The notes under the pieces are model-generated. The model saw nothing but the letters and a program-made list of their open reading frames with translations, did no database searches and had not been told where the DNA came from. The position numbers were made by a program, and so were the translations under genes. 45,546 bases of DNA from an uncultured Chloroflexota bacterium (lineage in GTDB: Bacteria; Chloroflexota; Chloroflexia; Thermomicrobiales; UBA6265): assembly GCA_937870845.1 (NCBI GenBank), contig CALMZR010000035.1, positions 1 through 45,546 of the forward strand, read 5' to 3'. This document shows, piece by piece, positions 8,230-17,685 of the stretch (position 1 is the stretch's first letter; each line of letters opens with the position of its first letter).

Positions 8230-9159
8230 ATGAACGTGGCCGAGTCGACGCCAGGTAGCGTCGCCGCAACTCGGGGCCCCAGCTTCGCCGCGAGGCGGCG
8301 GATCGAGGGGTGGCTGCTGGTGCTGCCCGCGTTGTTGCTGATCGTCGCGTTGACGATCTTCCCGCTGATCCAGGCGTTGATCCTGAGCTTTCAGCGGTGG
8401 GACTTGCAGAGCCAGGAGCATCCGTTCATCGGACTGCAGAACTACCGGGACGCGCTGGTCGATCCCCGCGTGTGGGGGGCGATGCAGAACACCGGCATCA
8501 TCGTGGTCGGGGCGGTGGCGCTGGAGTTCCTGCTCGGCTTGGGGCTGGCGCTGCTGTTCGTGGGGGATTTCAAGGGCAAGCGGTTCGCCATGCCGCTGCT
8601 GATCCTGCCGGTCATGGTGGCGCCGATCGTGGTGGGGTTGACCTGGCGGATGCTGTGGGACAACCAGTACGGGGCGATCAACCAGACGCTGAGCTGGATC
8701 GCCGGGCGGGAGGTCAACATCATCTGGTTGGGCCACCGGGACTCGGCCCTGTTCGCCATGATCGTCACCGATGTCTGGCAGTGGACGCCGTTCATGTTTC
8801 TGGTGTTGCTGGCCGGCTTGTCGGGCGTCAACCCTGAGCTGTACGAGGCGGCGGCGCTCGACGGGGCGGGGTGGTGGCAATCGCTGCGCGACGTGTCGCT
8901 GCCGGGGATCTCGCGGGTGATCGCGGTGGCGATCATTTTTCGGGCGCTCGATGTCTTCAAGGTGTTCGATCTCGTTTACATGTTCACGCAGGGCGGGCCG
9001 GGGACCTCGACCGAATCGATCTCCTGGTACGTCTATCAACTCGGCTTCAAGTTCTTCCGGCTCGGGTATGCCTCGGCCGTGTCGTTCCTGATCGTGATCT
9101 TTCTGACGATCGTGGCCACGGTCTACGTTGCGCGGTTCGTCAGGGGGGCGGAGGCATGA
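8230..9159 (+). CDS. CUT1 sugar ABC transporter permease (MalF/UgpA-like)
   Basis: About 309 residues with six predicted membrane helices and the cytoplasmic EAA loop (EAAALDGAGWWQ, near 215-226) that docks the ATPase. ATG at 8230; Shine-Dalgarno is weak (GAGGG about 10 bp further than usual). Pairs with the next gene, which it overlaps by four bases, and with the binding protein at 6379. No ATPase of the MsmX/UgpC type is in the window, so the energising subunit must be shared with another locus. Confidence 0.92.
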   Translation: MNVAESTPGSVAATRGPSFAARRRIEGWLLVLPALLLIVALTIFPLIQALILSFQRWDLQSQEHPFIGLQNYRDALVDPRVWGAMQNTGIIVVGAVALEFLLGLGLALLFVGDFKGKRFAMPLLILPVMVAPIVVGLTWRMLWDNQYGAINQTLSWIAGREVNIIWLGHRDSALFAMIVTDVWQWTPFMFLVLLAGLSGVNPELYEAAALDGAGWWQSLRDVSLPGISRVIAVAIIFRALDVFKVFDLVYMFTQGGPGTSTESISWYVYQLGFKFFRLGYASAVSFLIVIFLTIVATVYVARFVRGAEA

Positions 9160-10058
9160 GCGCCGTGAGCGGCCACGCGGGCACGTTCGCCGCGCCGGCG
9201 AGAGCGGCGGTGCGGCGCGATCGGTGGCGCGGGGTACGAACGGCGGTTCGCTATGCGGTGCTGATCGTCGTGCTGGTGTTCAGCCTCTTTCCGATCTTGT
9301 GGGTGATCGGGACATCGGTGAAGCTGCCGGGCGAGTATCTGCGGAATCCGCCGGTGTGGGTTCCGCAGGAGCCGACGTTTATCCACTACCAGAACGTGAT
9401 GGCCCAGCGCGGGAATCTGGCGCTGAAGAACAGCGTCATTATCGCCAGCGGGGCGACGATCCTGTCGATGCTGGTGGGGAGTCTGGCGGCGTACAGCATG
9501 GCGCGGTTGCAGACGGGCGGCAAGCACTTCGCGTTCTGGCTGCTGTCGCAGCGGATGATGCCGCCGGTGGTGCTGATCGTGCCGTTCTTTCTGCTGTTGC
9601 GAGAAGTGGGGCAAATCCATCCGGCGCTGGGCCTCGATTCGCACGCGGCGCTGATCGCACTCTACACCGTGTTCAATCTGCCGTTCGTGATCTGGATGAT
9701 GCGCGCCTACTTCGACGCGGTGCCGGCGGAGGTCGAGGAGAGCGCTCAGGTCGATGGCTCGACGCGGTTGCGCGCCTTCTGGGAGATCACGATGCCGTTG
9801 GCAGTCCCTGGGCTGATCGCCACGGGCACGTTCGCGTTCATCTTCAGTTGGATGGAGTTTCTCTTCGCGGTCGTCTTTACCCGGACGAAGGCGGTCACGC
9901 TGCCGGTGGCGGTGGCGGGGTTCTCGGGGTCGCAGGGCTCGAACTGGGGGCAGGCGTCGGCGCTGGCGGTGGTGGCGATGCTGCCGGTCTTCGCGCTGGC
10001 GCTTCTCGTGCAGCGGCACTTCGTGCGTGGACTGACGCTCGGGGCGGTGCGGGGATGA
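9156..10058 (+). CDS. CUT1 sugar ABC transporter permease (MalG/UgpE-like)
   Basis: 300 residues, six helices; EAA-type loop reads VEESAQVDGSTRLRAFWEIT. ATGA overlap with the upstream permease gives translational coupling and equal stoichiometry. Forms the heterodimeric channel with the previous protein. Confidence 0.92.
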   Translation: MSAVSGHAGTFAAPARAAVRRDRWRGVRTAVRYAVLIVVLVFSLFPILWVIGTSVKLPGEYLRNPPVWVPQEPTFIHYQNVMAQRGNLALKNSVIIASGATILSMLVGSLAAYSMARLQTGGKHFAFWLLSQRMMPPVVLIVPFFLLLREVGQIHPALGLDSHAALIALYTVFNLPFVIWMMRAYFDAVPAEVEESAQVDGSTRLRAFWEITMPLAVPGLIATGTFAFIFSWMEFLFAVVFTRTKAVTLPVAVAGFSGSQGSNWGQASALAVVAMLPVFALALLVQRHFVRGLTLGAVRG

Positions 10059-10062
10059 GGCT

Positions 10063-10950
10063 GTGAAGATCGTCCTGCTCGGTCCTGGCTTGATGGGGTC
10101 GCAGATTGCGTGCGAGTACGCCATTGGCGGGCACGAGGTGACCGTCCTTGCGCGGCGGCCCGACGTCGCCAAGGAGCGGATGGACAAGGGGTTCGCAGCG
10201 GCCCGCGAGCACGGGCTGGCGAGTGAGAACGCCGTTGCTGGGGCGCGAGAGCGCATCAGCATCGTGGCGGAGGACGAGGCCGTTTCGGACGCGGACATCA
10301 TCGTCGAATCGGTCGTCGAGGATCTCGCGGCCAAGCGCGAGGCGCTGCAGCCGGTGGTGGCCGCAAACCCAGGGGCGATCGTCGCCTCGAACACCTCCTC
10401 GATCCCCATCACGGCAATTGGCCGCGCGATCGGGGCGGGGGAGCGCACCGTGGGCGCGCACTACTGGAACCCGCCGCTGCTGATGCCGATGGTCGAGCTG
10501 ATCCGCGGCGACGAGACAGCCGATGGGGTGGCCGAGCAGATGGCGGCGACGCTGCGGGCGCTCGGGAAGCGGCCCGTGTTCGTCGACCGGGACGTGCCGG
10601 GGTTCGCCTGGAACCGGCTCCAGCTCGCGCTGCTGCGGGAAGCGGTCTGGCTGGCGGAGAACGGGGTGGCGTCACCGCAGACGATCGACGAGATCGTGCG
10701 GGACGGGCTGGCGCGGCGCTGGCGCTACACGGGGCCGTTCCAGACCGCGGCGCTGGGGGGGGCCGCGACGTTCGAGCGGGTGGCGACGCTGCTCTGGCCT
10801 GAACTGTCGCAGGCGACGTCGATCCACAATCTCACGCGGTGGCTGGACGAGTCTGTGGAAACGACTACGCGGTTGCGCGAACGTCGAGATCGTGGCTTGG
10901 CCGCGGAGATGCGGGCGGAAGCCGCGCGGAATGCGGGGGACGAGTCGTGA
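10063..10950 (+). CDS. 3-hydroxyacyl-CoA dehydrogenase-family oxidoreductase (possible sugar-acid dehydrogenase)
   Basis: 295 residues, start GTG four bases after the previous stop. N-terminal Rossmann domain with GPGLMG (7-12), then the family core ESVVEDLAAKREALQ, SNTSSIPIT and a catalytic His in GAHYWNPPLLMPMVELI, followed by the helical C-terminal domain. The family covers 3-hydroxybutyryl-CoA dehydrogenase but also L-gulonate 3-dehydrogenase and carnitine dehydrogenase. In a sugar island the non-CoA role is more likely. NAD use is expected. The Tyr-Trp-Asn-Pro-Pro variant of the usual HFFNP motif hints at a different substrate from fatty acyl-CoA. Confidence 0.82.
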   Translation: MKIVLLGPGLMGSQIACEYAIGGHEVTVLARRPDVAKERMDKGFAAAREHGLASENAVAGARERISIVAEDEAVSDADIIVESVVEDLAAKREALQPVVAANPGAIVASNTSSIPITAIGRAIGAGERTVGAHYWNPPLLMPMVELIRGDETADGVAEQMAATLRALGKRPVFVDRDVPGFAWNRLQLALLREAVWLAENGVASPQTIDEIVRDGLARRWRYTGPFQTAALGGAATFERVATLLWPELSQATSIHNLTRWLDESVETTTRLRERRDRGLAAEMRAEAARNAGDES

Positions 10951-11756
10951 CGAGCTCGCTGCCGAACGTGTCGCCGATTCGCCGGGAGCCGCTCGCGGCG
11001 GAGGTGGCGCGGCGTCTGGTCGACTACCTGCTCTCCGGCGGGGTCGAGCCCGGGGCGCGCATGCCGTCGGAGCGGCAGTTGGCCGAGGCGTTCGGGGTCG
11101 GGCGCTCGGCGGTGCGGGAGGCGATCGCCGCCCTCAGCCTGATCGGATTGATAGAGGTCCGGCACGGGGACGGGTCGTACCTGAAGCGCCCCGATTCACC
11201 GCTCCTGCCGCAGGTGGTGGAGTGGGGGTTGCTGCTGGGCGAGAAGCGGACGATCGATCTGGTCGAAGCGCGGCAATTGATCGAGGTCGATATCGCCGGG
11301 TTGGCGGCGCTGCGCCGCTCCGACGAGGATCTGGCCGACCTGTCGCGCATCCTCGGCCGTATGGAGTGGGAGTCTCGGGACGGGGTGGAGAGCGCGGCGT
11401 TTGTCGACGCCGACGTCGAGTTTCACTTGAAGTTGGCGGAAGCGGCGGCGAACTCGGCGCTGCGCGACGTGCTGACGAGCATCCAGGCGCTGCTGCGGGC
11501 GTGGATCGGACGGGTGATCGCCGAAGGTCATCGCGACATTTCGTACGCGGAGCACGTGCCGATTCTGGATGCGGTGCGCGCCCAGGACGCCCGCGCGGCG
11601 GAAGCGGCGATGGACTCGCACATGAGGTCGGCGGCGCGGCGGTTGCAGGCGACGCTGGAGCGGGCGTCTCGGAGAGATGGGGCCGTTGCGCTCGACGCCG
11701 CGATGCCTGCGGAGGCCGAAGGCGCTTCAGCGGCCATAGGCCGGACACGAGCTTGA
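10947..11756 (+). CDS. FadR-subfamily GntR transcriptional regulator
   Basis: 269 residues. Winged helix-turn-helix at 15-80 (MPSERQLAEAFGVGRSAVRE, then AIAALSLIGLIEVRHGDGSYL) and an FCD ligand domain whose metal-binding residues are visible: Asp and His in DADVEFHL, His in SYAEHVPILDAV and His in AMDSHM. Such regulators are usually repressors released by a hydroxy- or sugar acid. GTG start overlaps the upstream stop (GTGA). The operator-like palindrome at 3408 fits this subfamily, so autoregulation of the island is likely. Confidence 0.9.
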   Translation: MTSSLPNVSPIRREPLAAEVARRLVDYLLSGGVEPGARMPSERQLAEAFGVGRSAVREAIAALSLIGLIEVRHGDGSYLKRPDSPLLPQVVEWGLLLGEKRTIDLVEARQLIEVDIAGLAALRRSDEDLADLSRILGRMEWESRDGVESAAFVDADVEFHLKLAEAAANSALRDVLTSIQALLRAWIGRVIAEGHRDISYAEHVPILDAVRAQDARAAEAAMDSHMRSAARRLQATLERASRRDGAVALDAAMPAEAEGASAAIGRTRA

Positions 11757-11860
11757 GCCGGACGGAGAGGAGGAGGGCAGGCAGTGGGCTGGAGTATCGC
11801 GCCTTCGGGGCGCGGTGGGCGAACTAGCGCGTCAGAGGAGCGACAGGAGGGAACCGCGCG

Positions 11861-12937
11861 ATGAACGAGCTTCGACGGCGATTGGTTGCGTTTGGCGCCT
11901 TGGCCCTGGTGGTCAGCAGTGTATACGGCGGCGTGCCCGTGATGGCGCAGGAAGAGGTCGTCATCGGGTACTCCGCGCCGGGTCTGGTCGGGGCGCAATT
12001 GGAGATTCAGCAAGGCTTGGTCGATCGCGCTGAGGAGAAGGGCTGGACGGTCCAGACCACGACCTCCGGGGGAGATGCGCAGAAGCAACTCGACGACATC
12101 AACAATTACATCGCGCAGGGGGTGGACGCCATCGTCGCCGTGCCGGACGATAGCGCCGGCATCTGCACTGCCGTAGAGGCGGCGACGGAGGCCGGGATCC
12201 CCTTTTACACGATCGACCGCTCCCCGCAAGGGTGCGAGATCAATATGACGGTGCTGTCGGACAACTATCTGGCAGGGCAGCAGTCGGGCGAAGCGATCGT
12301 CGCGTTCCTGACCGAGAAGAACGGGTCTCCATCCGGAACGGTGTTGGAGATCACGGGCAACCTGGGCCAGAACGTCGCGCAACTGCGGGGCGCCGGGTTC
12401 AACGACGTGATGGCCCAGCACCCGGAGATCACGGTCATCACGCGCACGGGCGATTGGGACGCGGCAAAGGGCGTCGACATCGTGCGCGATATCGCTTCGG
12501 CCGAAGAGAACCTCGACGCGATCTACATGCACTCAGACGCCGTCTACATGGCGGGAACGGTGCAGGTGCTCCAGGAGTTGGGGCGGCTCTTCCCACGCGG
12601 TGAGGAGGGGCACGTTTTCCTGGCGGGCGTAGACGGCAGCCCGGCGGCGCTGACGGCGATTCGGGAAGGGCACGCCGACCAGTCATCGAACCAGCCGATC
12701 CCGGACTTCGGCATCGTCACCGACTACATCGAGATGGAGCTGAACGGCGAAGCGATCCCCGAAGGCGAAGTGACGCAAGAGGGCGCGCTCTGGTCGCCGG
12801 CGCGCATCGAGGCGAGCGAAGTCGGGCCGCAGCTCTTCCTGGCGACCACCTCGGTTGGGCCGGACAACGTCGACGACGAGCGGCTCTGGGCCAACATTTC
12901 GCTCACCCGCGAGGCGGAGGCGACGCCGGCTTCGTAA
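11861..12937 (+). CDS. Ribose-type (CUT2) sugar-binding protein, first system
   Basis: 358 residues, periplasmic-binding-protein type I fold (RbsB/XylF family). Signal peptide about 1-29 ending PVMAQ-EEV. Motifs such as IGYSAPGLVGAQLEIQQGL, DAIVAVPDD, FYTIDRS and ADQSSNQP line the usual pentose/hexose cleft. Strong Shine-Dalgarno (AGGAGG) 9-10 bp before ATG. C-terminus ends EAEATPAS, a low-complexity tail also seen on the second system. About 100 bp separates it from the regulator gene. Confidence 0.9.
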   Translation: MNELRRRLVAFGALALVVSSVYGGVPVMAQEEVVIGYSAPGLVGAQLEIQQGLVDRAEEKGWTVQTTTSGGDAQKQLDDINNYIAQGVDAIVAVPDDSAGICTAVEAATEAGIPFYTIDRSPQGCEINMTVLSDNYLAGQQSGEAIVAFLTEKNGSPSGTVLEITGNLGQNVAQLRGAGFNDVMAQHPEITVITRTGDWDAAKGVDIVRDIASAEENLDAIYMHSDAVYMAGTVQVLQELGRLFPRGEEGHVFLAGVDGSPAALTAIREGHADQSSNQPIPDFGIVTDYIEMELNGEAIPEGEVTQEGALWSPARIEASEVGPQLFLATTSVGPDNVDDERLWANISLTREAEATPAS

Positions 12938-12950
12938 GGCGTTGGTAACG

Positions 12951-12982
12951 GCGGGGGTTGGCGCAAATTCGCCAACCCCCGC
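12951..12982 (+). repeat. Perfect 13-bp hairpin between binding-protein and ATPase genes
   Basis: GCGGGGGTTGGCG (12951-12963), loop CAAATT, CGCCAACCCCCGC (12970-12982), starting 13 bp after the stop at 12937 and ending 12 bp before the ATPase start. There is no T-run, so termination is unlikely; an mRNA-processing or 3'-end-protecting role that raises binding-protein yield is more plausible. Confidence 0.65.
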
Positions 12983-12994
12983 GCCGAGGGAGCC

Positions 12995-14548
12995 ATGCAC
13001 GTGGGACGCGAGAATCTGAACGATGCGGGAGACCTCGTCGTCGAGATGCGCGACATCGCGAAGCGGTTTCCGGGAGTGGTGGCGCTTGACCACGTCAACT
13101 TCACCGTGCGCCCGGGGGAGATTCATGCCCTGGTCGGGAAGAACGGGGCGGGCAAGTCGACGCTGATGCATATCCTGACCGGGCTCTACCCGGCCGACGG
13201 TGGCGATATTCTCGTGCGAGGCGAGCGGATCGAGGCGATGACGACATCGCGGGCGCGCCACGCGGGCATCGCGCTGGTGGCGCAACACGCCACGTTCGTG
13301 CCGGCCCTGAGCATCGCCGAGAACCTGGCAACCGGGGCGCTGCCGACGACACGAAGCGGGTTCGTGGATTGGAAGCGGTTGAACGCAATCGCTTCCGAGC
13401 GGATGGCCGCGTTCGGCCTCGACATCGACGTGCGGCGCAAGATGGAGAATGTGAGCGTCGCCGAGCGGCAGATGATCGAGATCGCGCGGGCGCTCTTCGC
13501 CGACGCCAGCGTCATCATCCTCGACGAGCCGACCGCGCCGTTGCCGAAGCACGAGGTGCGAATGCTGTTCGAGTTCGTGCGCCGGCAGCGAGAGCGGGGC
13601 GCCTCATTCATTTACATCTCGCACTATCTGGAGGAGGTTTTCGCTCTTTCCGATCGGGTGACGGTGCTGAGGAACGGCCGGGGAGTCGGGGTTTTTGCCA
13701 CGGACGACCTTACCCAGCCGGAGCTTGTGCGGCTCATCAGCGGCTCCGACGTCGAGCGGTTTCGGCGGCCGGTGCGCGAGACCGTGGGGCGACCGGTGCT
13801 TCGCATCGCGGGGTTGACGCGGCCCAACGTCTATCACGACGTCGACCTGACCCTGCATGAAGGCGAGGTGGTCGGACTGACCGGGCTGGAAGGCTCGGGG
13901 AACGCGGCGCTGGCACGCGGCCTGTTCGCGCTGGAGCCAATTGGCGCCGGCGAGGTCACGCTTGATGGCAAGAGGTATGCCGCGTCGAGGCCGGAGGCGG
14001 CGCTGGCACGAGGGGTGGCGTACCTGCCGCGGGATCGGCATGGGTACGGCATCGTCGGCATCGCCAGCGTGCGGGACAACATCAGCCTGTCGGTACTGGA
14101 CCGGCTGAGGACCGTGCTCGGATTTCTCAGCTTGCGCAAGGTGATCGGGCTGGTCGAGGGGTACATTCGGGCTCTGGGCATCAAGACGCCGAGCCAGCAG
14201 CAACCGGTCGAGTTTCTGAGCGGCGGCAATCAGCAGAAGGTGGTCGTCGCCAAACTCGTGGCTACCGAGCCGCGCGTGCTGCTGCTCGACGAACCAACCC
14301 AGGGCGTCGACGTGCAGGCCAAAGTGGAAATCCTGCGCATCATCGATGAGCTGACCACGCGCGGCGTCGCCGTGGCCGTCGTTTCGGATGAGCTGAACGA
14401 GCTGATCGACGTCTGCGACCGGATCCTCGTTTTCTATCGAGGGCGGATCGTGCGAGAGTTTCGCAAGGGCGACGCGGACATGACGACGGCCCATATTTTG
14501 CATGCGATCGAAGGCGGAACGGAGGCTGCCGATGACGCGGTGGCGTAG
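12995..14548 (+). CDS. Ribose-type (CUT2) ABC transporter ATPase, first system, double cassette
   Basis: 517 residues with two fused ABC domains (RbsA/XylG/MglA type). First cassette: Walker A GKNGAGKST (48-56), degenerate signature NVSVAERQ, Walker B VIILDEPT. Second cassette: degenerate Walker A GLEGSGNAAL, good signature LSGGNQQK, Walker B VLLLDEPTQG. That mixed pattern is normal for the family. ATG with GAGGGAG seven bases before. It overlaps the permease start by 17 bp. Confidence 0.93.
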   Translation: MHVGRENLNDAGDLVVEMRDIAKRFPGVVALDHVNFTVRPGEIHALVGKNGAGKSTLMHILTGLYPADGGDILVRGERIEAMTTSRARHAGIALVAQHATFVPALSIAENLATGALPTTRSGFVDWKRLNAIASERMAAFGLDIDVRRKMENVSVAERQMIEIARALFADASVIILDEPTAPLPKHEVRMLFEFVRRQRERGASFIYISHYLEEVFALSDRVTVLRNGRGVGVFATDDLTQPELVRLISGSDVERFRRPVRETVGRPVLRIAGLTRPNVYHDVDLTLHEGEVVGLTGLEGSGNAALARGLFALEPIGAGEVTLDGKRYAASRPEAALARGVAYLPRDRHGYGIVGIASVRDNISLSVLDRLRTVLGFLSLRKVIGLVEGYIRALGIKTPSQQQPVEFLSGGNQQKVVVAKLVATEPRVLLLDEPTQGVDVQAKVEILRIIDELTTRGVAVAVVSDELNELIDVCDRILVFYRGRIVREFRKGDADMTTAHILHAIEGGTEAADDAVA

Positions 14549-15650
14549 CGCCGTTCCGGCGGTCCTCGACAATCTGATCTGGTTGATCCTGATCGCCGTG
14601 GTGCTTTTCTTTGCCACGCAAACGGACAAGTTTCTGACGCCGATCAACCTCCGCAACATTCTTACCGCCGCCTCGGTGCTCGGTATCCTCGTTGTGGGAC
14701 AGACGTTCGTTCTGATCACGAGCAACTTCGATCTTTCTTCGGAATCGACGCTGGGGCTGGCGGCGTTGATCGGATTGTTCCTGATCGTGCCGCCGGGATC
14801 TCCAACGTGGGGCGCGGGTACGGAGATCGCCCCGATTGCCTCGATCGCGGTCATCCTGGCGATGGGCGCGGTTATCGGGTGGATCATCGGGGCGCTGATC
14901 ACGTACGGCAAGATGAACAACTTCATCGTGACGCTGGCGATGTTGATCGTCCTGCGCGGGGCGATGCTGCGCTTTACCAATGGGCAGGCGGTGACGAGCA
15001 TAGACTCGCGGCCAGCGGAAGTGTTCAACTGGCTGGGGCACGAAAGCGCATTTTCCCTGCCCTGGCTCGGGGCCGTGCCGGTGTCGGTGCTGGTGATGCT
15101 CGGCGTGTTCCTGATCGCGTACATCGTCCTGACCTTCCGGCCGTTCGGGCGGGAGCTGTATGCCATCGGGGGCAATCGGGCGGCGGCGCTCGCGTCGGGG
15201 ATCGACCCGGACAAGCGGGTGCGGCAGGTTTACATGATCAGTGGACTCCTGGCAGCGTTGGCGGGGTGGATGCTGGCCGGGCGGATTTCGTCGGTACAGT
15301 CGGATCTCGGGGAGGGATACATCTTCAACGTGATGGCGGCGGCGGTGATCGGGGGCATCAGCCTGTTGGGAGGCCGGGGCTCGATCGTCGGCGCGCTGGG
15401 GGGCGTCTTGCTGCTGTCGATTATCGATCGCGGGTTGAACCTGATGCAGGTGTCGGTCTTCTGGATTCAGTCGATCCAGGGCTTCGTGATCCTGATCGCC
15501 ATGTTCATTGACGCGCAGAAGGTGCGATTCCGCGGAGTGGCCATGACTCCAAGTCTGGACGAGCCGGCCGGTGAACGGGACGTTGCCGCTGGCGGCGACG
15601 CGATGGAACACCAGCCGTCGGCCAGAATCGCGCGCGGCGACGCGGGATAG
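14532..15650 (+). CDS. Ribose-type (CUT2) ABC transporter permease, first system
   Basis: 372 residues, RbsC family with eight to ten membrane helices. Characteristic stretches: GQTFVLITSNFDLSSES, NNFIVTLAMLIVLRG, FGRELYAIGGNRAAALASGI and GGISLLGGRGSIVGALGG. Start at 14532 chosen for GGAGG 7 bp upstream; it lies inside the end of the ATPase gene. A hydrophilic tail of about 45 residues extends past the last helix (from about 330), longer than usual for RbsC. Confidence 0.92.
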   Translation: MTRWRSAVPAVLDNLIWLILIAVVLFFATQTDKFLTPINLRNILTAASVLGILVVGQTFVLITSNFDLSSESTLGLAALIGLFLIVPPGSPTWGAGTEIAPIASIAVILAMGAVIGWIIGALITYGKMNNFIVTLAMLIVLRGAMLRFTNGQAVTSIDSRPAEVFNWLGHESAFSLPWLGAVPVSVLVMLGVFLIAYIVLTFRPFGRELYAIGGNRAAALASGIDPDKRVRQVYMISGLLAALAGWMLAGRISSVQSDLGEGYIFNVMAAAVIGGISLLGGRGSIVGALGGVLLLSIIDRGLNLMQVSVFWIQSIQGFVILIAMFIDAQKVRFRGVAMTPSLDEPAGERDVAAGGDAMEHQPSARIARGDAG

Positions 15651-15663
15651 AACGGGGAGCGAT

Positions 15664-17628
15664 ATGGGCGAGCAGGGAGCCGCTCCGGTCGAGTTTCCGC
15701 AACGGGTGATGTGGTACGGCAAAGATGAGGCGCTGCCGGAGCGCGTGGCGGTTCGCGCCGGGCCGCTGACGGCGATCCTGGAAGGCGGCGACCTGCGCTA
15801 CGTCAAGCTGGGGAACGATCCAGTCGTGCTGCGGCTGTATGCGGCGATCCGCGACCGCAACTGGAACACCATCGAGCCGCGGTTCACGAGCTACGACCTC
15901 GATCGGGGGGAGAACGGATTCACTGTCCGCTTTGTCGCGGAGAATGTTGGCGGCGACGTCGATTTCGAATGGGAAGGGGAGATTTCGGGCACGCCGGACG
16001 GGGTGATCACGGCGATGATGGACGGGGTCGCGCGCAGAGACTTTCTGCGCAACCGGATCGGCTGGTGCGTGCTGCACCCGATGGAGGTCGCCGGCGCCAG
16101 GGCGACCACCGAGACGCCGGAAGGCAGGGTCGACGGCGTTTTCCCCGACCTCATCTCCCCGCATCAGCCGTTTTTCGACATGCAGTCGATCTCTCATGGA
16201 ACGCCGGGCGGGGGCGAGGCAGCGATTCGCTTCGAGGGCGACCTGTGGGAGATGGAGGACCAGCGCAACTGGACCGATGCCTCCTACAAGACGTACTCGA
16301 CGCCGCTGCGCATCCCCTACCCCGTCCAGATGCGGAAGGGCGACCGCGTGCGGCAGACGGTGACGATCAGGGGCGCGGGCGGGACCGGGGCGGTGGAAGA
16401 TTCTGCCGGCCCAGTCCTGGTTTCGGCCGATCCCTCGAGCCCGAAGCCGCTTCCCGCCATTGGCCTCGGCGTCGCCAGCCACGGCGCGCTGCTGGCGGAT
16501 ACAGATGTCGAATTGCTCAGGGAGTTGAATCCGGCGCACCTGTACGTCTCGCTCGATCTCACGCGGGAGGGCTGGCGAGATGCCTTGCGGCAAGCGGCCG
16601 AGCAAACGGGCGCCCTCGATGCCGCGTTGGCCATCGAGGCGATTGCCGGAGCCGACGGAGCTGGTCTGCGAGAGCTAGCGGGGGAGCTGGCGGGACTCGA
16701 CGTTCCGATCGATCGGGTGCTCGCCTTTGCCGAGGGGAAGCTGGATACCACGGGCGCGGTCATGGCGGTTGCAAACGAGGCGATCGAGGCGGGCGAGATC
16801 GACGCCCCGGTCGGGGGCGGAACGCGGGGGTACTTCACTGAGCTGAACCGGGCGGCGCAAACGCTGCCGCTCTCGCTCATGGAAGTCGTCGGGTATACGA
16901 TCACTCCCCAGGTGCATGCCTTCGACAACGCATCGCTGACGGAGACGCTGGCGGCGCAGCCGGAGACTGTGAGGAGCGCGCGGGCGTTCATCGGCGACCG
17001 AAAGCTGGCCGTGGGGCCCATTACGCTGAAACCGCCGTTCAATCCGAACGCGACCGGGCCGGATCCGAAGCCGGAGCCGGGCGAGCTGCCGGCCGCGGTC
17101 GATGCCCGCCAGCCGTCGCTCTTTGCCGCGGGCTGGCTGATCGGGAGTCTCAACGCGCTGGGCAACGCCGACGTCGATACCTTGACCTACTTCGAAACCA
17201 CGGGCTGGCGCGGGGTGATCGAGCGGCGTGACCATCCATTGCGCGTCGAGGCGTTCCATTCGTGGCCGGGCATGGTGTTTCCGATCTACCACGTGCTGGC
17301 CGACGTGGCCGAGTTTCGGGCCGGCAGCATCCTGCCGGTCGAGCTGGGTGATGGGTTGCGGGTGCAGGCGTTGGCGCTGGGCGTCGAGGATCGGGTGCGC
17401 GTCCTGCTGGCAAACATGACCGATGAGTCGGTCGACGCGACACTGCGACTCTCTGGGGCGGTCGAAGCGCTGGTACGACGGCTCGATGACCGATCGTACA
17501 CGATCGCCGCGTCCGAACCGGCGGCGTTCCGAGGATCGAAGGAGCCGGCGCCGGTAGAGAATGGCGCGGTCACGGTGAACTTGCGGCCATACGCGGTTGC
17601 GACGCTCGATGTCCGAATCGAGCCATGA
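15664..17628 (+). CDS. Large protein resembling D-apionate lactonase (ApnL family)
   Basis: 654 residues, no signal peptide. I recognise the N-terminal pattern (RAGPLTAILEGGDLRYVKLG, IRDRNWNT, GWCVLHPMEVAGA, PHQPFFDMQS and the very conserved-looking EMEDQRNWTDASYKTY) as that of the ApnL lactonase family known from D-apiose/D-apionate catabolism. That family has an N-terminal beta domain, a central TIM-barrel-like part (here about 260-530) and a C-terminal beta domain. It would open an aldonolactone to the acid in the cytoplasm. The gene lies between two complete ribose-type importers, consistent with a five-carbon or branched sugar. ATG with GGGGAG 6 bp upstream. The known partners of apionate breakdown (ApnO, OiaK, OiaX/OiaC) are not seen here, so the substrate may differ. 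Confidence 0.62.
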   Translation: MGEQGAAPVEFPQRVMWYGKDEALPERVAVRAGPLTAILEGGDLRYVKLGNDPVVLRLYAAIRDRNWNTIEPRFTSYDLDRGENGFTVRFVAENVGGDVDFEWEGEISGTPDGVITAMMDGVARRDFLRNRIGWCVLHPMEVAGARATTETPEGRVDGVFPDLISPHQPFFDMQSISHGTPGGGEAAIRFEGDLWEMEDQRNWTDASYKTYSTPLRIPYPVQMRKGDRVRQTVTIRGAGGTGAVEDSAGPVLVSADPSSPKPLPAIGLGVASHGALLADTDVELLRELNPAHLYVSLDLTREGWRDALRQAAEQTGALDAALAIEAIAGADGAGLRELAGELAGLDVPIDRVLAFAEGKLDTTGAVMAVANEAIEAGEIDAPVGGGTRGYFTELNRAAQTLPLSLMEVVGYTITPQVHAFDNASLTETLAAQPETVRSARAFIGDRKLAVGPITLKPPFNPNATGPDPKPEPGELPAAVDARQPSLFAAGWLIGSLNALGNADVDTLTYFETTGWRGVIERRDHPLRVEAFHSWPGMVFPIYHVLADVAEFRAGSILPVELGDGLRVQALALGVEDRVRVLLANMTDESVDATLRLSGAVEALVRRLDDRSYTIAASEPAAFRGSKEPAPVENGAVTVNLRPYAVATLDVRIEP

Positions 17629-17685
17629 TGCGGCTGGCCGTGAACCAATCAGGTCGCATTGGCCCGGCGGGCGGGGGACGAGGCG

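Noticed and set aside
12951-12982. Intrinsic terminator between the first CUT2 binding-protein and ATPase genes
   Set aside because: The stem is perfect but no T-run follows on the coding strand, and the ATPase and permease must be transcribed through it.
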